Assembly: GCA_009911065.1 (NCBI GenBank)
Contig: QXWR01000002.1
Location: 62,001 to 126,000, forward strand
Source: Clostridiaceae bacterium
Lineage (GTDB): Bacteria; Bacillota; Clostridia; Lachnospirales; Lachnospiraceae
Length of the DNA: 64,000 nt
Direction of reading: 5' to 3'
Shown: in pieces, positions 25,698 through 34,306 of the stretch
How the letters are laid out: each line of letters starts with the position of its first letter
Position numbering within the stretch: position 1 is the stretch's first letter
The notes under the pieces: generated by a model
The model's database searches: none
What the model was told of the DNA's origin: nothing
The model's input: the letters and a program-made list of their open reading frames with translations, nothing else
Made by a program: the position numbers and the translations under genes

Positions 25698-26618
25698 ATG
25701 AGAAATTTAGACAAGTACAAAGGCGTTATCCCTGCATTCTATGCCTGTTATGATGATAATGGAGCGGTAAGTCCAGAGCGAGTTCAGGCTCTTACCCGGT
25801 ATTTTGTGGAAAAAGGGGTAAAAGGCGTATATGTCAACGGTTCCTCTGGAGAATGTATTTACCAGAGCGTAGAAGACCGGAAGATCGTTCTGGAAAATGT
25901 GGTGGAAGCTGCCAAGGGCCGCCTCACCATCATCGCACATGTGGCCTGCAACAGCACAAAAGACAGCATGACCCTTGCCGCTCATGCAGAGCAGCTGAGC
26001 GTAGATGCCATTGCTGCCATCCCGCCCATCTACTTCCGCCTTCCAGAACATGCCATTGCAAAATACTGGAATGACATCAGCAGCGCAGCTCCCAACACCG
26101 ACTTTGTTATTTACAACATTCCCCAGCTGGCTGGAGTTGCCCTGACCATGCCCTTATTTGCCGAAATGCGGAAAAATCCCAATGTAATCGGCGTCAAAAA
26201 CTCTTCCATGCCAGTACAGGATATTCAGATGTTTAAGCAGGCGGCTGGGGATGACTATATTATCTTTAATGGTCCAGACGAGCAGTTTATCAGCGGCCGG
26301 GTCATTGGGGCAGAAGGCGGAATCGGGGGAACCTATGGAGTAATGCCGGAACTTTTCCTGAAAATGGATGAATATGTCAAGGCAGGAGACATGGAAAATG
26401 CAAGAAAACTGCAGTTTGACGTCAATTCCATCATTTACAAAATGTGCTCTGCCCATGGCAATATGTACGGAGTCATCAAAAAAATCTTAAAAATCAATGA
26501 AAACCTGGATTTAGGCAGCGTAGCAGCGCCTCTTGCCCCTGTAACCAGCCAAGACCAGTCCGTTATTGAGGAATCAGCAAAAATGATTCGTGATACAAAG
26601 GCCGCTTATCTCATTTGA
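25698..26618 (+). CDS. nanA: N-acetylneuraminate lyase (DHDPS family)
   Basis: 306 residues, ATG at 25698 after AAAAGGAGAAG. It has the DHDPS/NAL fold marks: GVYVNGSSGE near the N-terminus, the catalytic tyrosine in IYNIP and the Schiff-base lysine in GVKNSS. It splits N-acetylneuraminate into ManNAc and pyruvate. Position between nanE and the transporter supports lyase rather than dihydrodipicolinate synthase. It lies 69 bases after nanE. Confidence 0.93.
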   Translation: MRNLDKYKGVIPAFYACYDDNGAVSPERVQALTRYFVEKGVKGVYVNGSSGECIYQSVEDRKIVLENVVEAAKGRLTIIAHVACNSTKDSMTLAAHAEQLSVDAIAAIPPIYFRLPEHAIAKYWNDISSAAPNTDFVIYNIPQLAGVALTMPLFAEMRKNPNVIGVKNSSMPVQDIQMFKQAAGDDYIIFNGPDEQFISGRVIGAEGGIGGTYGVMPELFLKMDEYVKAGDMENARKLQFDVNSIIYKMCSAHGNMYGVIKKILKINENLDLGSVAAPLAPVTSQDQSVIEESAKMIRDTKAAYLI

Positions 26619-26649
26619 TTTCGTCTGAAAAAACAAACTATGAAACCTG

Positions 26650-26701
26650 GTGTTCCATCTGCACAGAAGCCAGCCAAAAAACTTCCGTCCAGATGGAACA
26701 C
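26650..26701. repeat. Hairpin between nanA and the symporter gene
   Basis: Perfect 12-base arms GTGTTCCATCTG (26650-26661) and CAGATGGAACAC (26690-26701) enclose a 28-base loop. There is no T tail, so it is not a classic terminator. The arms match those of the hairpin at 19726-19767. It could be a short mobile repeat or an mRNA processing or stabilising structure that tunes symporter expression. Confidence 0.7.
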
Positions 26702-26724
26702 TGTCACCACGAGGAGGATAATGT

Positions 26725-28230
26725 ATGAAGGGATTTACAACCATTGACCTGATCATTTTAGTCGTCTATCTGGCTGCAGTATTGTTTGCCGGACTGTTCT
26801 TTGCCAAGAAGGACATGAAAGGAAAAGAATTTTTTAAAGGAGACGGAACCGTTCCCTGGTGGGTCACATCCGTATCCATTTTTGCTACTTTATTAAGTCC
26901 TATTTCCTTTCTTTCCCTGGCAGGAAATTCCTATGCAGGAACCTGGCTGATGTGGTTTGCACAGCTGGGAATGCTTTTGGCCATTCCCCTTACCATCCGG
27001 TTTTTCCTGCCGATTTACAGCAAGCTGGATATTGATACAGCCTATCATTATTTGGAACTGCGGTTTAAAAGCCGGGGACTTCGGGTGTTGGGCGCAGTTA
27101 TGTTCATCATTTATCAAATTGGACGAATGTCCATTATCATGTACCTTCCCTGTATGGTATTAGGAAACTTAACTGGCATTTCCGTTAATTTGCTTATCAT
27201 TATTATGGGAGTCATTGCCATTATTTACTCTTACACCGGCGGACTGAAATCCGTTCTCTGGACAGACTTTATTCAGGGTTCTGTATTGTTAGTAGGTGTA
27301 ACCATAGCTCTGTTCTTCCTGGTCGCCCACATTGACGGTGGTTTTGGCACAATTTTCCAGACCTTTGGTGCAGAAGGCAAATTTCTCTCTGCTGACCAAC
27401 CCATTTTTAACATAAATCTTTTAAAAGACAGTGTATTTTTAATGATTATTGGGGCAGGCTTTAACACGATGGGGTCCTATGTATCCAGCCAAGATATTGT
27501 GCAGCGGTTCACTACCACCACAGATACAAAAAAGTTAAACAAAATGATGTTGACCAACGGAGCATTGTCCATTTTTATTGCAACTGTATTTTATCTCATT
27601 GGAACTGGACTGTATGTGTTTTATAAGCAAAACACCCTGCCGCCGGCAGCAGCTCAGGACCAGATTTTTGCCTCCTACATTGCTTTTGAACTGCCAGTTG
27701 GTATGACCGGACTGCTTCTTGCAGCCATTTATGCTGCCTCCCAGTCCACTTTATCCACTGGACTCAATTCTGTGGCAGCCAGCTGGACTTTGGACATTCA
27801 GGCACGTCTGACCAAAAAGGAATTAAGCTTTGAGACTCAGACAAAGATTGGTCAGTATGTTTCTCTGATTGTAGGTATTTTTGCCATTGCCGTGGCCATT
27901 ATACTTGCCAACGGAGACATTAAATCGGCTTATGAGTGGTTTAACGGATTTATGGGACTGGTACTTGGAATTTTGATTGGAACCTTTATTTTAGGCGCGT
28001 TTACAAAAGTTGCCAATACATTCGGAGCCACTTTGGCATTTATCGCCGCCTCATCTGTGATGGTGGGAATTAAATATTGCGTGCCAGCAGGAACCATCTC
28101 CATCTGGTCCTACTCCCTGATCTCCATAGCGGTATCCCTTGGAGTTGGAATCCCGGCCAGCATAATTTCCCGGAAAATGAAAGGGGATACTTCCGCTCCG
28201 GCAGAATATACCACCATTTATACCAAATAA
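26725..28230 (+). CDS. Sodium:solute symporter (SSS), probable sialic acid transporter
   Basis: 501 residues with about 13 membrane helices. SSS-family features include GDGTVPWWVTSVSIFATLLSPISFL at helix 2 (shortened here), a YSYTGGLKSVLWTDFIQG segment and AAIYAASQSTLSTGLNS near helix 9. NanT/SiaT symporters import Neu5Ac with Na+. The context of nanE, nanA, kinase and nagA makes sialic acid or a derivative such as 2,7-anhydro-Neu5Ac the likely substrate. The start has GAGGAGG upstream. The substrate is inferred. Confidence 0.9.
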   Translation: MKGFTTIDLIILVVYLAAVLFAGLFFAKKDMKGKEFFKGDGTVPWWVTSVSIFATLLSPISFLSLAGNSYAGTWLMWFAQLGMLLAIPLTIRFFLPIYSKLDIDTAYHYLELRFKSRGLRVLGAVMFIIYQIGRMSIIMYLPCMVLGNLTGISVNLLIIIMGVIAIIYSYTGGLKSVLWTDFIQGSVLLVGVTIALFFLVAHIDGGFGTIFQTFGAEGKFLSADQPIFNINLLKDSVFLMIIGAGFNTMGSYVSSQDIVQRFTTTTDTKKLNKMMLTNGALSIFIATVFYLIGTGLYVFYKQNTLPPAAAQDQIFASYIAFELPVGMTGLLLAAIYAASQSTLSTGLNSVAASWTLDIQARLTKKELSFETQTKIGQYVSLIVGIFAIAVAIILANGDIKSAYEWFNGFMGLVLGILIGTFILGAFTKVANTFGATLAFIAASSVMVGIKYCVPAGTISIWSYSLISIAVSLGVGIPASIISRKMKGDTSAPAEYTTIYTK

Positions 28231-28312
28231 GTTACGGTTCACAGCATTTTTCATAAAAAAATGACATTGTTGCTGAAAATTTTTGATAAATATGATATGA
28301 TTGGATAGAAGC

Positions 28313-29197
28313 ATGAAAAAATATATTGCAGTCGATATTGGAGGAACCGCTATTAAATATGGGATGATTGATGAAAACGGCGTTTTGACCAAACGCCAGG
28401 AGATGCCCACAAAAGCTTATCAGGGCGGCCCCTCTATTTTGAAAAAAACCATTGGCATTGTTGAGGAGTTTCTTCGGTCAGAAGCCTGTGACGGAATCTG
28501 TATTTCCACTGCAGGCATGGTAGATACGAAAAAAGGAGAAATTTTTCATGCTGCATCTCTGATTCCAGATTATGCGGGAACCTGTTTTAAAGAAACTTTG
28601 GAAAACACCTTTGGCATTCCCTGTGAAGTGGAAAATGACGTCAACTGCGCCGGTCTGGCAGAATATCTGACCGGCGCCGGAAAGGGAGCCAATCCTATGC
28701 TCATGCTGACCATCGGAACAGGAATCGGCGGCTGTCTTGCGGCAGACGGAAAGGTATTTCATGGATTTGGAAACATGGCCTGTGAAATAGGCTATATGCA
28801 TATGAACGGCAGCAGTTTTCAGACTTTGGGAGCCGCAAGTACTCTGGTCAAAAATGTAGCAAAGAGAAAACAGCAAGAAGAAAAAGATTGGAACGGATAT
28901 CGGATTTTCCAGGAAGCTGCTCTTGGCGATTCCATCTGTGTCTCTGCCATTGACGAGATGGTGGATGTGCTGGGAATGGGCATTGCCAATATCTGCTATG
29001 TCGTCAGCCCCCAGGTAGTCGTTTTGGGGGGAGGCATTATGGCCCAAAAGGCGTATCTGAAAGACCGGATTTTTAAAGCAGTGAAACATTATCTGGTTGA
29101 AACCATGGCTGACCGAATTGAAATCGCCTTTGCCACCCATGGAAATGATGCAGGAATGCTGGGAGCCTATTATCATTTCACCAGCCTTCACAAGTAA
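28313..29197 (+). CDS. nanK: ROK family sugar kinase, probable N-acetylmannosamine kinase
   Basis: 294 residues from the ATG at 28313 (MKKYIAVDIGGTAIK). ROK marks are the phosphate loop DIGGTAIKYG, ENDVNCAGLAE with the catalytic aspartate and LTIGTGIGGCL. The usual ROK zinc motif CxCGxxGC is missing: the equivalent segment reads ACEIGYMHMNGSSFQTLGAAS, as in other zinc-free Firmicute members. In this operon it should phosphorylate ManNAc at C6, but a glucokinase or GlcNAc kinase role cannot be ruled out. Confidence 0.85.
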   Translation: MKKYIAVDIGGTAIKYGMIDENGVLTKRQEMPTKAYQGGPSILKKTIGIVEEFLRSEACDGICISTAGMVDTKKGEIFHAASLIPDYAGTCFKETLENTFGIPCEVENDVNCAGLAEYLTGAGKGANPMLMLTIGTGIGGCLAADGKVFHGFGNMACEIGYMHMNGSSFQTLGAASTLVKNVAKRKQQEEKDWNGYRIFQEAALGDSICVSAIDEMVDVLGMGIANICYVVSPQVVVLGGGIMAQKAYLKDRIFKAVKHYLVETMADRIEIAFATHGNDAGMLGAYYHFTSLHK

Positions 29198-29215
29198 GCA
29201 TCATTTTGTTACCAT

Positions 29216-29266
29216 CAACCGCTTAAACAGGTCTTCTCCATATATATGGAGAGCCTGTAAGCGGTT
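29216..29266. promoter_or_regulatory. Long imperfect hairpin before the RpiR gene
   Basis: CAACCGCTT...AAGCGGTTG forms the outer stem, then ACAGG with CCTGT and TCTCCATA with TATGGAGA close it to almost the centre. It spans 51 bases with one or two mismatches and no T tail. It may be an operator, an attenuating structure or an RNA cleavage site between kinase and regulator. Confidence 0.6.
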
Positions 29267-29320
29267 GCATCAATCCAGCGCCATAACTGGCGTTCTCTCA
29301 CGGAAAAAGGTGGAAGATGG

Positions 29321-30139
29321 ATGGAATATTATGTAAAATCCGTAGTGCCAATCATTAAAATGAATTACGATAATTTTACTGCCGTGGAAAAGAGTATTGC
29401 CGATTTTTTTATTCAAAATCAGGAGAAGGTAGAACTGTCCTCCAAAGCCATGGCAGACCGTCTGTTTGTATCCGAAGCGTCTCTGTCCCGGTTTGCCCAA
29501 AAATGCGGTTATCGGGGCTACCGGGAGTTTGTCTACCAGTATGAGACCACCTTTGTAGAAAAAAATGAAACCATGACCGGAAACACCCGAATGGTTCTCA
29601 ATGCCTACCAGGAACTTTTAAATAAATCATACAGTATGGTAGATGAAGAGCAGATTGGCCGGATTGCCCAGTACCTTAGCGGTGCAAAACGGGTTATTGT
29701 CTGCGGCAGAGGAAGTTCCGGCCATGCAGCGGCAGAGATGGAAATGCGCTTTATGCGCATTGGCGTGAACATTGACTCCCTTCAGGACAGTGATCTGATT
29801 CGAATGCATGCCATTTTTCAGGACAAGGAAAGTCTGGTCTTTGGCATTACCATCAGCGGCGATACAAAAGATGTGCTTTTTATGCTTCGGGAATCACGGA
29901 AACGCGGCGCAAAAACCGTGCTCATCACAGCGAAAAATGCAGATCGATTTTACGAATACTGTTCAGAAGTTGTGCTGATGCCCTCCTTGCGGCACTTAAA
30001 CCAGGGAAATGTAATCTCCCCTCAGTTTCCGATTTTACTCATGCTTGACATTCTCTATTCCTGTTATGCCGGACAGGATAAAATGAAAAAAGAGCATTTC
30101 CATGGAAATACGCTGCGGGCCTTGGAGGGAAAACGGTAG
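29321..30139 (+). CDS. RpiR family regulator (HTH_6 plus SIS)
   Basis: 272 residues. The N-terminal HTH (about 18-90) has FTAVEKSIADFFIQNQ and VSEASLSRFAQKCGYRGYREF. The C-terminal SIS domain (about 120-250) has VIVCGRGSSGHAAAEME and FGITISGDTKDVL, the sugar-phosphate-binding loops. RpiR members in nan operons sense phosphorylated intermediates such as ManNAc-6-P or GlcN-6-P. It is encoded inside the operon it probably controls, before nagA. Confidence 0.92.
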   Translation: MEYYVKSVVPIIKMNYDNFTAVEKSIADFFIQNQEKVELSSKAMADRLFVSEASLSRFAQKCGYRGYREFVYQYETTFVEKNETMTGNTRMVLNAYQELLNKSYSMVDEEQIGRIAQYLSGAKRVIVCGRGSSGHAAAEMEMRFMRIGVNIDSLQDSDLIRMHAIFQDKESLVFGITISGDTKDVLFMLRESRKRGAKTVLITAKNADRFYEYCSEVVLMPSLRHLNQGNVISPQFPILLMLDILYSCYAGQDKMKKEHFHGNTLRALEGKR

Positions 30140-30203
30140 TATTATTAACTTCCCTGGCCCGAACCTTACGAAACTGTTCTTAAATGAAGGAGGTATCTTA
30201 GAA

Positions 30204-31352
30204 GTGATCATTAAAAACGTAAACCTTTTTACTGAAAAAAAAGAATTTGTAAAGGGGGAGATTTTCATTGAAAACGGACGGTTCACAGACCATTCCGAGA
30301 CCGGACCAGAGATTGACGGAAAAGGCTGTTATGCAATCCCCGGTTTGATTGACCTTCATCTTCATGGATGTATGGGGTATGATTTTTGTGACGGCTCCAG
30401 GGAAGCCATTGAAAAAATTGCAGAGTACGAAGCTTCTGTGGGAGTCACTGGGATTGCTCCCGCCACCATGACGCTTCCTGTGGAAGAACTGGAACAGATC
30501 TTATCCACTGCTGCTGCCTACAACAAAGACCGTTTCAACAGCCAGTCAAAGGAATGCTCCAAAGGGGCAGACCTGCTTGGAATCAACATGGAAGGGCCTT
30601 TTATCAGCAAAGTCAAAAAAGGCGCACAAAATCCCGATTATATCCTTCCCTGCAGCCCGGAAATCAGCCAGCGTTTTCTGGATGCCTCTCACGGACTGGT
30701 AAAATTCATTGGCATTGCTCCAGAGGACAATCCGGGGTTCGAAAATTTCATTCGTCAGATGAAAGAAAAGGTAAACATTTCTCTGGCTCACACCAATGCC
30801 GATTATACGGACGCTATGGCCGCCTTTTCTGCCGGAGCCAACCATGCGGTTCATCTGTACAATGCCATGCCGCCTTTTTCCCATCGGGCGCCGGGAGTCA
30901 TCGGCGCTGTAGCTGACTCCCCTCATGTTTATGCAGAACTGATCTGCGACGGCGTTCATATTCATCCATCTGCAGTTCGGGGAGCTTTTTCCATGATGGG
31001 AGCAGACCGGATTGTTCTGATCAGCGACAGTATGCGGGCAACTGGTATGCCAGACGGCCGGTATTCCCTGGGCGGTCTGGATGTGGACGTGAAGGGCAAC
31101 CGGGCCACCTTAACCTCTGACGGAGCTTTGGCTGGGTCTGCCACCAACTTAATGGACTGTATGCGAACCGCTGTGCAGGAAATGGGAATCCCTCTGGAGA
31201 CAGCCGTGGCCTGTGCCACCATCAACCCAGCCAAATCCCTTGGAGTAGAAAAACAGTATGGTTCCATTTCCCCAGGCAAACAGGCAGATCTGGTTCTTTT
31301 GGACAAAGACTTAAAATTACAACAGGTGATCAAATCTGGAACCTTGATCTAA
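30204..31352 (+). CDS. nagA: N-acetylglucosamine-6-phosphate deacetylase
   Basis: 382 residues from GTG 30204, which has GAAGGAGG upstream; an earlier in-frame start would run into the end of the RpiR gene. Metal and active-site motifs: PGLIDLHLHGCMGYD, NMEGPFIS, ISLAHTNADY, AVHLYNAMPPFSHR, ELICDGVHIHP and LISDSMRATG with the catalytic aspartate. It converts GlcNAc-6-P to GlcN-6-P and acetate, completing the sialic acid route; a nagB gene is not in the window. A terminator follows. Confidence 0.95.
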   Translation: MIIKNVNLFTEKKEFVKGEIFIENGRFTDHSETGPEIDGKGCYAIPGLIDLHLHGCMGYDFCDGSREAIEKIAEYEASVGVTGIAPATMTLPVEELEQILSTAAAYNKDRFNSQSKECSKGADLLGINMEGPFISKVKKGAQNPDYILPCSPEISQRFLDASHGLVKFIGIAPEDNPGFENFIRQMKEKVNISLAHTNADYTDAMAAFSAGANHAVHLYNAMPPFSHRAPGVIGAVADSPHVYAELICDGVHIHPSAVRGAFSMMGADRIVLISDSMRATGMPDGRYSLGGLDVDVKGNRATLTSDGALAGSATNLMDCMRTAVQEMGIPLETAVACATINPAKSLGVEKQYGSISPGKQADLVLLDKDLKLQQVIKSGTLI

Positions 31353-31395
31353 CTTTATTGCATTGCATTCATTCTACTGTTTTAAACCAAAAGAA

Positions 31396-31431
31396 AAAGA
31401 ATCCCCTGCTGACAGCGGAGGATTCTTTCTC
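31396..31431 (+). terminator. Terminator of the nan operon
   Basis: AAAGAATCC (31396-31404) pairs with GGATTCTTT (31420-31428), with an inner CCTGCTGACAGCGG loop region, followed by TCTCTTT. It ends the plus-strand transcript. Confidence 0.85.
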
Positions 31432-31435
31432 TTTC

Positions 31436-31500
31436 GGTGATTCCGTTCTCATAGTCCATTCATCTTCATGGTAATTCCGTCTATTTGGTGATTCCGTTCT
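31436..31500. repeat. Short direct repeats between nagA and the M24 peptidase gene
   Basis: GGTGATTCCGTTCT occurs at 31436-31449 and 31487-31500, 51 bases apart, with a looser GGTAATTCCGTCT between. An inverted pair AATAATCAT/ATGATTATT at about 31518-31545 next to the peptidase stop may be its minus-strand terminator. I see no function for the direct repeats. Confidence 0.5.
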
Positions 31501-31539
31501 TCTGACTATCTCCGTTCAATAATCATCCCCTGTATATGA

Positions 31540-32616
31540 TTATTCAATCACTTCCAGTTCTTTGGACACATGATTCAGGCTCACAGCCCCATCTTTTGTC
31601 ATCAGCATCAGATCTTCAATCCGGACTCCCAGCTCACCTGGCAGATAAATTCCCGGCTCACAGGAGAAAATCATTCCTTCTTCCACTACATCTGTATTAA
31701 TGGACGACACATCTCCTGCATCATGGACCTCTATGCCAATACAGTGTCCCAGTCTGTGGGTGAAATTAGGACCATACCCAGCTTCTGTAATAATATCTCT
31801 GGCCACCTTGTCAATATCGCAAAACCGCATTCCCGGCTTCATAGCTGCCTGAGCCGCCAGATTTGCCTTCTTTACAATCTCATAAACCTCTCTCCCCTTT
31901 TCGCTGACGCTTTTGTAGAAAAAGGTTCGGGTCATATCGGAACAATAATTGTTTTTCTTACATCCCACATCAAAGAGAACACAATCCCCTGGCTTTAAAA
32001 CCGTGTGATCTGGCTTGTGATGGCCAATGGCTGCATTGGCCCCAAAGCTGACCAGCGGCCCAAAAGACGGCCCTTCGGTTCCCAGCTCTTTATATATGGC
32101 GTTCATTTCCGCTGCCACCTGCAGCTCGGTAACGCCTTCCCGAATCAGCCCTTTAAACCGCTCCATAGCCTGGTCGTTTAACTTGGATGCCAGAATCATT
32201 TTCTCTTTTTCATCCTCATCCTTCACCCGGCGGGCTTTGTCCACACACTCGGACGCGTTCTTAAAACCGCTTCCTGCTCCCAGTTCCATAAGCTCCAGCA
32301 AAAACCGGGCCGCCATTTTCTTGTCGATCCCCAAAAGCTTATCATGGTCCGTATATCCGGCAATGATCTCACATCCTGGGTCCGTGTCAGAAAACCAGAC
32401 CTTTTCTATGCCAATGTCCCCATCTACGGTAAACAGCTTATTGACAAATAACTTGTGATTTCCGTTTTTATTTAAGTACAGGGCCAACAGACGCTCATTA
32501 GGCAAAATCCATTTCCCTGTCAGATAATATATGGACGGCGGGTCGCTGACAAGCATCTGCTCCAGACCCTTTTCCTCCATATTTTTCAGCACCTTTGCGG
32601 TTCTCTCCTCATACAT
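31540..32616 (-). CDS. M24 family metallopeptidase (Xaa-Pro aminopeptidase-like)
   Basis: 358 residues. The N-terminal creatinase-like domain (about 5-125) precedes the pita-bread domain with all metal ligands: LFDVGCKKNNYCSDMTR (two Asp), HRLGHCIGIEVHD (His), SCEPGIY (Glu) and VRIEDL (Glu). It should remove an N-terminal residue, typically before proline, from short peptides in the cytoplasm. It is the last gene of the cysteine/AbgT operon, 62 bases after the transporter gene. It may cleave dipeptides or amidated amino acids imported by the AbgT protein; that link is inferred. Confidence 0.9.
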   Translation of the reverse strand: MYEERTAKVLKNMEEKGLEQMLVSDPPSIYYLTGKWILPNERLLALYLNKNGNHKLFVNKLFTVDGDIGIEKVWFSDTDPGCEIIAGYTDHDKLLGIDKKMAARFLLELMELGAGSGFKNASECVDKARRVKDEDEKEKMILASKLNDQAMERFKGLIREGVTELQVAAEMNAIYKELGTEGPSFGPLVSFGANAAIGHHKPDHTVLKPGDCVLFDVGCKKNNYCSDMTRTFFYKSVSEKGREVYEIVKKANLAAQAAMKPGMRFCDIDKVARDIITEAGYGPNFTHRLGHCIGIEVHDAGDVSSINTDVVEEGMIFSCEPGIYLPGELGVRIEDLMLMTKDGAVSLNHVSKELEVIE

Positions 32617-32678
32617 GCTTCATCCTCCTCATCCCGTTCTCACTGAAATATTATCATGGAAATAAAAATCTCTCTTCA

Positions 32679-34253
32679 TCATCCAATGGTATAGAACACA
32701 GCTGCTCCTGGTCCCAAAGGCAGGTTCAGCACCATCCAAAGGGCCAGCATAACGGACCAGCTTACCAAAAATGCAATGGAATAAGGCAGCATGGAAGAAA
32801 CCAAAGTTCCCCAGCCAGTATCTTTGTCGTATTTTTTCATAACCGTCAATATGTACGGAATCCAGGCAATTACCGGTGCAATGATGTTGGTGGTGCTGTC
32901 ACCGATTCGGTAAGCCACCTGAGTCAGCTCTGGAGAAAGCCCCATTTTCATAAACATCGGCACAAACACCGGTGCAAAAATAGCATACTTGGCAGAAGCA
33001 GACGCCATAAACAGATTCACAAAACCAGCCACCAGAATAAAGCACATCATCAGACCAATGGAATTTACATTGAGACTTTGGAGAAGCTCCGCACCCTTAA
33101 AGGATAAAACCCGTCCAATGTTGGTCTTGCTGAAATAGTTTGTAAACTGAGAGGCCACAAATGCCATGGCAATAAATCCGGAAATGGATGCAATGGATTT
33201 GTTAAAGGAAGCAACCACATCTTTATCGCTCTTAAAGCTGCCGCAAAGTTTTCCATACACAAAAGACGGAATGAAAAACAGCAGAGTAAACAGGGGAATA
33301 ATCGCATTCATCAAGGTAGAACCTTCAATCAGGCTTCCTGTATCCGGATTCCTCATAAAGGAATTGCCAGGAATACATGCAATCACATAAAGAGCCGCAA
33401 TCCCCACAAACACCCAGTTCGCCACACGAAGGGCCTTTTCTTCCTTGTCACTCATCTGGCTGGAAACTTCCACCAAAGTTCCATCCCCATTCTCCTTATA
33501 AGGTCCCAATCTGGGAATAACCACCAGCTCTGTAATCAAAGTTCCCACAATGGTAATCAAAAATGTGGAGGCAATCATAAAGAACCAGTTGGACAGAGGC
33601 GTTACATTGTAAGCTGGGTCCAAAGTCTGAGCTGCCGCCGTAGAGAAACCAGATAACGTGGCATCTGCAGAGCCAATCAGCAAATTGGCGGAAAAGCCGC
33701 CGGACACCCCGGCAAAACCTGCTGCCACACCAGCCAGAGGATGTTTTTTATATGCCCGGAAAATCATAGCCGCCAGCGGAATAAACACCACATATCCTGC
33801 ATTTTCCGCCACATTGGTCATAACTCCGATGAATACCACCATAGGCGTCACCAGCTGAGCCGGAGTGATTTTCACTACTTTCTTAATCAAGCCGTCCAGC
33901 CAGCCGGAGCTTTCTGCCACACCGATTCCCAGCATAATCACCACGGTAAATCCAAGAGGCGCATAGCTGGTAAAGTTTCCCACTGCTGACGTCAGCATGT
34001 ACTGCAGTCCAGAGATACTAAACAAACTCGTTACGGTAACTGTAGTTTCCTCCACAGTGCCGCTGCCTGAGTTATACATCTCACCTGTGGCGCTCCAGCC
34101 CATGGCCGCGCCGATACCAGAAAGAATCACTACAAACACTGCCAGATAAAAGAAAATCGTAAGAGGGGTGGGAAGCTTATTTCCTGCCACCTCAATCATA
34201 TCAAGAAAGCGAAGGATAAAAGAACGTTTTGTTGTCTGAGTTTCATTTTTCAT
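32679..34253 (-). CDS. AbgT family transporter
   Basis: 524 residues with 11-12 membrane helices. The AbgT signature is visible: NKLPTPLTIFFYLAVFV at the start, GFTVVIMLGIGVAESSGWL, TNVAENAGYVVFIPLAAM, FSANLLIGSADATLSGFS and YRIGDSTTNIIAPVIAWIPY. Characterised members import p-aminobenzoyl-glutamate or export sulfonamides. Here it lies between a flavoprotein of thiol metabolism and an M24 peptidase, so an amino-acyl conjugate or dipeptide substrate is a fair guess. Confidence 0.92.
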   Translation of the reverse strand: MKNETQTTKRSFILRFLDMIEVAGNKLPTPLTIFFYLAVFVVILSGIGAAMGWSATGEMYNSGSGTVEETTVTVTSLFSISGLQYMLTSAVGNFTSYAPLGFTVVIMLGIGVAESSGWLDGLIKKVVKITPAQLVTPMVVFIGVMTNVAENAGYVVFIPLAAMIFRAYKKHPLAGVAAGFAGVSGGFSANLLIGSADATLSGFSTAAAQTLDPAYNVTPLSNWFFMIASTFLITIVGTLITELVVIPRLGPYKENGDGTLVEVSSQMSDKEEKALRVANWVFVGIAALYVIACIPGNSFMRNPDTGSLIEGSTLMNAIIPLFTLLFFIPSFVYGKLCGSFKSDKDVVASFNKSIASISGFIAMAFVASQFTNYFSKTNIGRVLSFKGAELLQSLNVNSIGLMMCFILVAGFVNLFMASASAKYAIFAPVFVPMFMKMGLSPELTQVAYRIGDSTTNIIAPVIAWIPYILTVMKKYDKDTGWGTLVSSMLPYSIAFLVSWSVMLALWMVLNLPLGPGAAVFYTIG

Positions 34254-34306
34254 GACTCAATCTCCTCTTCGTTGTTATTTGGTTACTGCTTCCTTCCATT
34301 ACAGGT

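Noticed and set aside
30554..30916. 120-residue plus-strand frame inside nagA
   Set aside because: It overlaps the NagA active-site region in another frame and has no ribosome site.
31436..31500. CRISPR-like short direct repeats
   Set aside because: Only two good copies of 14 bases with one poor copy; no array, no cas genes in the window.
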